From Candidatus Omnitrophota bacterium (GTDB lineage Bacteria > Omnitrophota > Gorgyraeia > Aquiviventales > Aquiviventaceae): DNA of 14,259 nt. Where the stretch lies: NCBI GenBank assembly GCA_016206675.1, contig JACQRD010000056.1, forward strand, positions 1-14,259. The letters are read 5' to 3'. The translations under genes were made by a program, and so were the position numbers. The notes under the pieces are model-generated. The model worked only from the letters and a program-made list of their open reading frames with translations. It had not been told where the DNA came from and did no database searches. Shown here piece after piece: positions 12,049 through 14,259 of this stretch (its first letter is position 1; the number at the start of each line of letters is the position of its first letter).

Positions 12049-12884
12049 GTCGCGATCTCCTCCAGCTGCACTTCATCGGCATCCTGCACGTCGGCCCCGC
12101 CCCGCCGGTAGCCGCTGCGGCTGATCCCCACTGACCGAAATCCGATCCGCTCAAACGCCCCTGCCGCCGCCAGGCGCAAGGCGGCCTCGTGAAAGCGCGT
12201 CACTTCCTGCGGCCCCACCTCGATGCGCGCATGAGCGCCCAGATGCCGCACCCGCACCTGCCGGAAGCCCTGGGCGCGCAGCCAGGCTTCGGCGCGCTCC
12301 ACCTGATCGAGCTTCTCCATCGTCACGGGCGCACCGTGCGGGACGCGGGAGGAGAGGCAGGCGTTCTGGGGCTTGTCCCAGTTGGGCAGCTCCAGCGCGC
12401 GGGCTAGCCGCCGCACGTCCTCCTTGGTGAACCCGGCCTCCTGCAGCGGCGCGCGCACGCCGTACTGCAGCGCCGCCTGATGGCCGGGCCGCTCGGCGAG
12501 CGCATCATCCGCCACGACGCCATACAGCACAGCGCGGAACTTCAGTTGCCGGGCCAGCCGGCTCAGCGCGTCAAAGAGCGTCTGCTTGCAGATGAAGCAG
12601 CGCGAAGCGCTGTTGGCCTGATAGTCGGGCCGATCCACTTCGGTGGTGGCGATGATCCGATGCTCGAGATCGAGCGTCCGCGCCAGGCGACGCGCCTGCG
12701 CGAGGTCTTCGCGCGCCAACGACGGCGAGTCGGCAGTCGCCGCCAGCGCCTGAGGCTTGCCCAGCACGTCCCTCGCCAGCTTGGCCAGCAGCGTTGAATC
12801 CACCCCGCCGGAGAACGCCACAATCACCCGCCCCCACGAGGCGAGCAACGCTTCGGCCTTCCGTCGTTTGTCCTCAAGCGTCAT
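12042..12884 (-). CDS. larE: ATP-dependent sacrificial sulfur transferase LarE-like protein
   Basis: PP-loop protein of 280 residues. In lactobacilli LarE thiolates the pyridinium dicarboxylate precursor of the nickel-pincer cofactor of lactate racemase, donating its own cysteine sulfur. The PP-loop SGGVDS is at 25-30. RCFICKQTLF (95-104) contains Cys96 and Cys99. NACLSSRVPHG contains Cys176, the same number as the sacrificial Cys of the L. plantarum enzyme. FERIGFRSVGISRSGYRRG near the C-terminus is typical. LarA, LarB and LarC are not in the window, so the substrate could differ. The ATG overlaps the mnmA stop (ATGA), tying it to another sulfur transferase gene. Heptamer arrays R4 and R5 flank the gene as inverted repeats. 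Confidence 0.92.
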   Translation of the reverse strand: MTLEDKRRKAEALLASWGRVIVAFSGGVDSTLLAKLARDVLGKPQALAATADSPSLAREDLAQARRLARTLDLEHRIIATTEVDRPDYQANSASRCFICKQTLFDALSRLARQLKFRAVLYGVVADDALAERPGHQAALQYGVRAPLQEAGFTKEDVRRLARALELPNWDKPQNACLSSRVPHGAPVTMEKLDQVERAEAWLRAQGFRQVRVRHLGAHARIEVGPQEVTRFHEAALRLAAAGAFERIGFRSVGISRSGYRRGGADVQDADEVQLEEIATC

Positions 12885-14011
12885 TCCGCCTCAGCGTACG
12901 ACCTACTGCGTGCTGTCTGCTGATTGCTGTGTGCTGTTTTTGCAATCCATCCCCCTCCCAGCACGCTCTCTCCGTCATAAAACACGACCGCTTGGCCCGG
13001 GGCAATCGCCGGCTGCGGCTCATCGAACTCCACGCGCGCCATCTCGTCGAACTCCGGAATCACGAAGGCGGCCGCCGGCTCATGGCGCGAGCGGATCTTC
13101 GCCCACGCCCGCAGCGGCTTCATCGGCGGCGCGATGGAGACCCAATTGACCCGCTCGGCGGTCAGCGTCCGGCCCAGCAGCTCGTCGCGGCCGCCCACCA
13201 CCAGGCGGTTGCGCGGCCGGTCGATGGCCACGACGTACAACGGCGTGCCGACGGCCAGCCCCAACCCTTCTCGCTGGCCGATCGTGTAGCCCAGCAGCCC
13301 CCGGTGCTGGCCGAGGACGCGGCCGCTGCGGTCGACGATCTCGCCGGGAGGCTCTTGCCCCTTCAGTTCGCGGCGCAGGAAACCGTCTTTGTCGCGGTCG
13401 CGCACGAAGCAGACATCCTGGCTGTCCGGCTTCTCCGCTGTCGCCAACCCCAGCGAGCGGGCGATGGCGCGCACCTGCGGCTTGCTCAGCTCGCCGAGGG
13501 GAAACGCCGTGCGCGCCAGCTGCTGCTGGGTGAGGGTGAAGAGCACATACGACTGATCCTTGCTCGGATCCGCCGCGCGGGAGAGCGCGTAGCGGGCCGA
13601 CGGCGCGTCGAAGGCGATGCGCGCATAGTGGCCCGTGGCGACCAGCGGCGCCTCCAGCCGGTCGGCATACGCCATCAGCGCGCCGAACTTGATGTGGGAA
13701 TTGCAGGCGATGCAAGGATTGGGAGTGGTGCCGTCGCGGTAGGCGTCTACGAAATAGTCGATGACGTGGGTGCGGAACTCCTCCTCCAATTGCAGCACCT
13801 TATGCCGGATGCCCAGGCGGCCGGCGACCGCCCTGGCATCCAGGCTGTCGCGCACGGAGCAGCACAGCCGCGAGCCGGCCGTCACGCAGACGTCCTTGCC
13901 CCACAGCTGCATGGTGACCCCGATGACCTCGCAGCCCTGCTCCTTCAGCAGGGCCGCGGCCACGGAGCTATCCACTCCTCCGCTCATTGCGACAATGACT
14001 CGCTGATTCAT
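12881..14011 (-). CDS. mnmA: tRNA-uridine 2-thiolase MnmA
   Basis: Puts the 2-thio group on U34 of Lys, Glu and Gln tRNAs using persulfide sulfur. 376 residues. Motifs: AMSGGVDSSVAAALL with PP-loop SGGVDS at 10-15, GVTMQLW (31-37), TPNPCIACNSHIKFG with catalytic Cys100 (96-110), GHYAR (127-131), KDQSYVLF (151-158) and the second catalytic Cys201 in SQDVCFV. The conserved C-terminus would end near VLGGGWI (residue 357). The last 19 residues are translated from heptamer array R5 and its flank. The ATG at 14009-14011 has GAGGT six bases upstream. It appears to be the first gene of the transcript and overlaps larE. Confidence 0.97.
   Translation of the reverse strand: MNQRVIVAMSGGVDSSVAAALLKEQGCEVIGVTMQLWGKDVCVTAGSRLCCSVRDSLDARAVAGRLGIRHKVLQLEEEFRTHVIDYFVDAYRDGTTPNPCIACNSHIKFGALMAYADRLEAPLVATGHYARIAFDAPSARYALSRAADPSKDQSYVLFTLTQQQLARTAFPLGELSKPQVRAIARSLGLATAEKPDSQDVCFVRDRDKDGFLRRELKGQEPPGEIVDRSGRVLGQHRGLLGYTIGQREGLGLAVGTPLYVVAIDRPRNRLVVGGRDELLGRTLTAERVNWVSIAPPMKPLRAWAKIRSRHEPAAAFVIPEFDEMARVEFDEPQPAIAPGQAVVFYDGESVLGGGWIAKTAHSNQQTARSRSYAEAE
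12905..12941 (+). repeat. Heptamer array R5 (inside mnmA 3' end)
   Basis: Plus-strand units TGCTGTC, TGCTGAT, TGCTGTG, TGCTGTT with a degenerate leading unit. Bases 12910-12941 match R4 exactly in reverse complement over 32 bp. It is read on the minus strand as the added tail of MnmA, about residues 357-369. Confidence 0.9.
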
Positions 14012-14031
14012 GGTTGGACCTCAAGGGGGCT

Positions 14032-14037
14032 ATTATC
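14032..14037 (-). promoter_or_regulatory. Extended -10 promoter candidate for mnmA
   Basis: Minus-strand GATAAT preceded by TGG gives an extended -10 pattern about 20 bases upstream of the mnmA start codon. No good -35 is visible at the right distance, and the leader would be very short, though it would still include the SD. Tentative. Confidence 0.3.
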
Positions 14038-14040
14038 CCA

Positions 14041-14259
14041 CCACCTGTTTGCAGGCGCCACCACTTGTACTCGTCCAGTAGATGAGTGACACTTGCGCCA
14101 CCGGACGCTGGCTTCAGTGGACCGGCGCGGGGGTCCTGTAGGGCCAGCGGCGGCGGGGCCGTCCGCTCGCTCCGGTGCGGGCTCCGGGCGCCCGGAGGGC
14201 GTCGACCCGGCCGGCCAACTCCTCGCCGGTTAGGCTCGTCGGACAGGCCGGCCGTGTCT
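14041..14259. other. GC-rich region upstream of mnmA, possible end of another gene
   Basis: No recognised gene. A minus-strand frame open from the window edge ends at TGA 14114-14116 (48 codons, including SLTGEELAGRVDALRAPG) and might be the 3' end of an upstream gene, but the composition alone could produce it. A perfect 16-bp palindrome CTCCGGGCGCCCGGAG lies at 14182-14197. Confidence 0.25.

Noticed and set aside
10958..12941. CRISPR array
   Set aside because: Repeats are 7-base degenerate units in both orientations with genes between them; there are no constant-length spacers and no cas1. The Cas2-like protein at 2043 is not linked to any array.
12794..14089. 431-codon plus-strand ORF opposite mnmA
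   Set aside because: Antisense shadow of mnmA with Arg/Ala/Gln-rich composition and no domain pattern.
14041..14259. Structured RNA such as RNase P RNA upstream of mnmA
   Set aside because: The region is GC-rich with a palindrome, but I could not find the conserved GAGGAAAGTCC-type core on either strand.

Overview
The window is about 14.3 kb of GC-rich bacterial chromosome, and every supported gene lies on the minus strand. It reads in transcription order from about 14,010 down to 1. The genes are mostly housekeeping: tRNA thiolation, lysidine synthesis, FtsH protease, folate, vitamin B6 and phosphopantetheine transfer, ending in a tRNA-tuf locus. No tRNA gene encodes its CCA end, so the host needs a CCA-adding enzyme. 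The phylum cannot be fixed from the sequence. An uncultured Gram-negative lineage (Omnitrophota- or PVC-like) is my weak guess from the gene order tilS-ftsH-folP-pdxJ-acpS-nnrD and the degenerate short-period intergenic repeats.

Region A (14,259-11,680): an extended -10 promoter precedes mnmA, which overlaps larE by ATGA. larE in turn overlaps a 36-residue membrane ORF that has a strong Shine-Dalgarno (SD) sequence. A tRNA(CAT) gene follows. Region B (11,680-8,133): a membrane-anchored helical protein of unknown function, a BamE-like putative lipoprotein, a PEBP-family protein, a short hibernation factor, a secreted HEAT-repeat protein and tilS, packed with start/stop overlaps. Heptamer repeat arrays (unit like TGCTGTG) sit at most gene junctions between 10.9 and 12.95 kb. 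Two of them have become coding sequence: the signal peptide core of the lipoprotein and the C-terminal tail of MnmA.

Region C (8,124-2,885): ftsH, folP, pdxJ, acpS and a stand-alone NAD(P)H-hydrate dehydratase gene. Two GC-rich structured spacers flank acpS. An octamer-repeat hairpin closes the region.

Region D (2,799-1): tRNA-Thr(TGT), tRNA-Tyr(GTA), tRNA-Gly(TCC), tRNA-Thr(GGT), then the 5' end of tuf. This is the gene order of the E. coli thrU-tyrU-glyT-thrT-tufB operon. Here each tRNA spacer holds small accessory ORFs, several visibly AT-richer than the rest: a 53-residue membrane peptide with three HxH motifs, a Cas2/SinR-like protein plus a two-TM protein, and an excisionase-type HTH protein with a promoter/operator followed by an HTH + endonuclease-like ORF that reads straight through the tRNA-Thr gene. 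This invaded tRNA-tuf locus is the most unusual part of the window.
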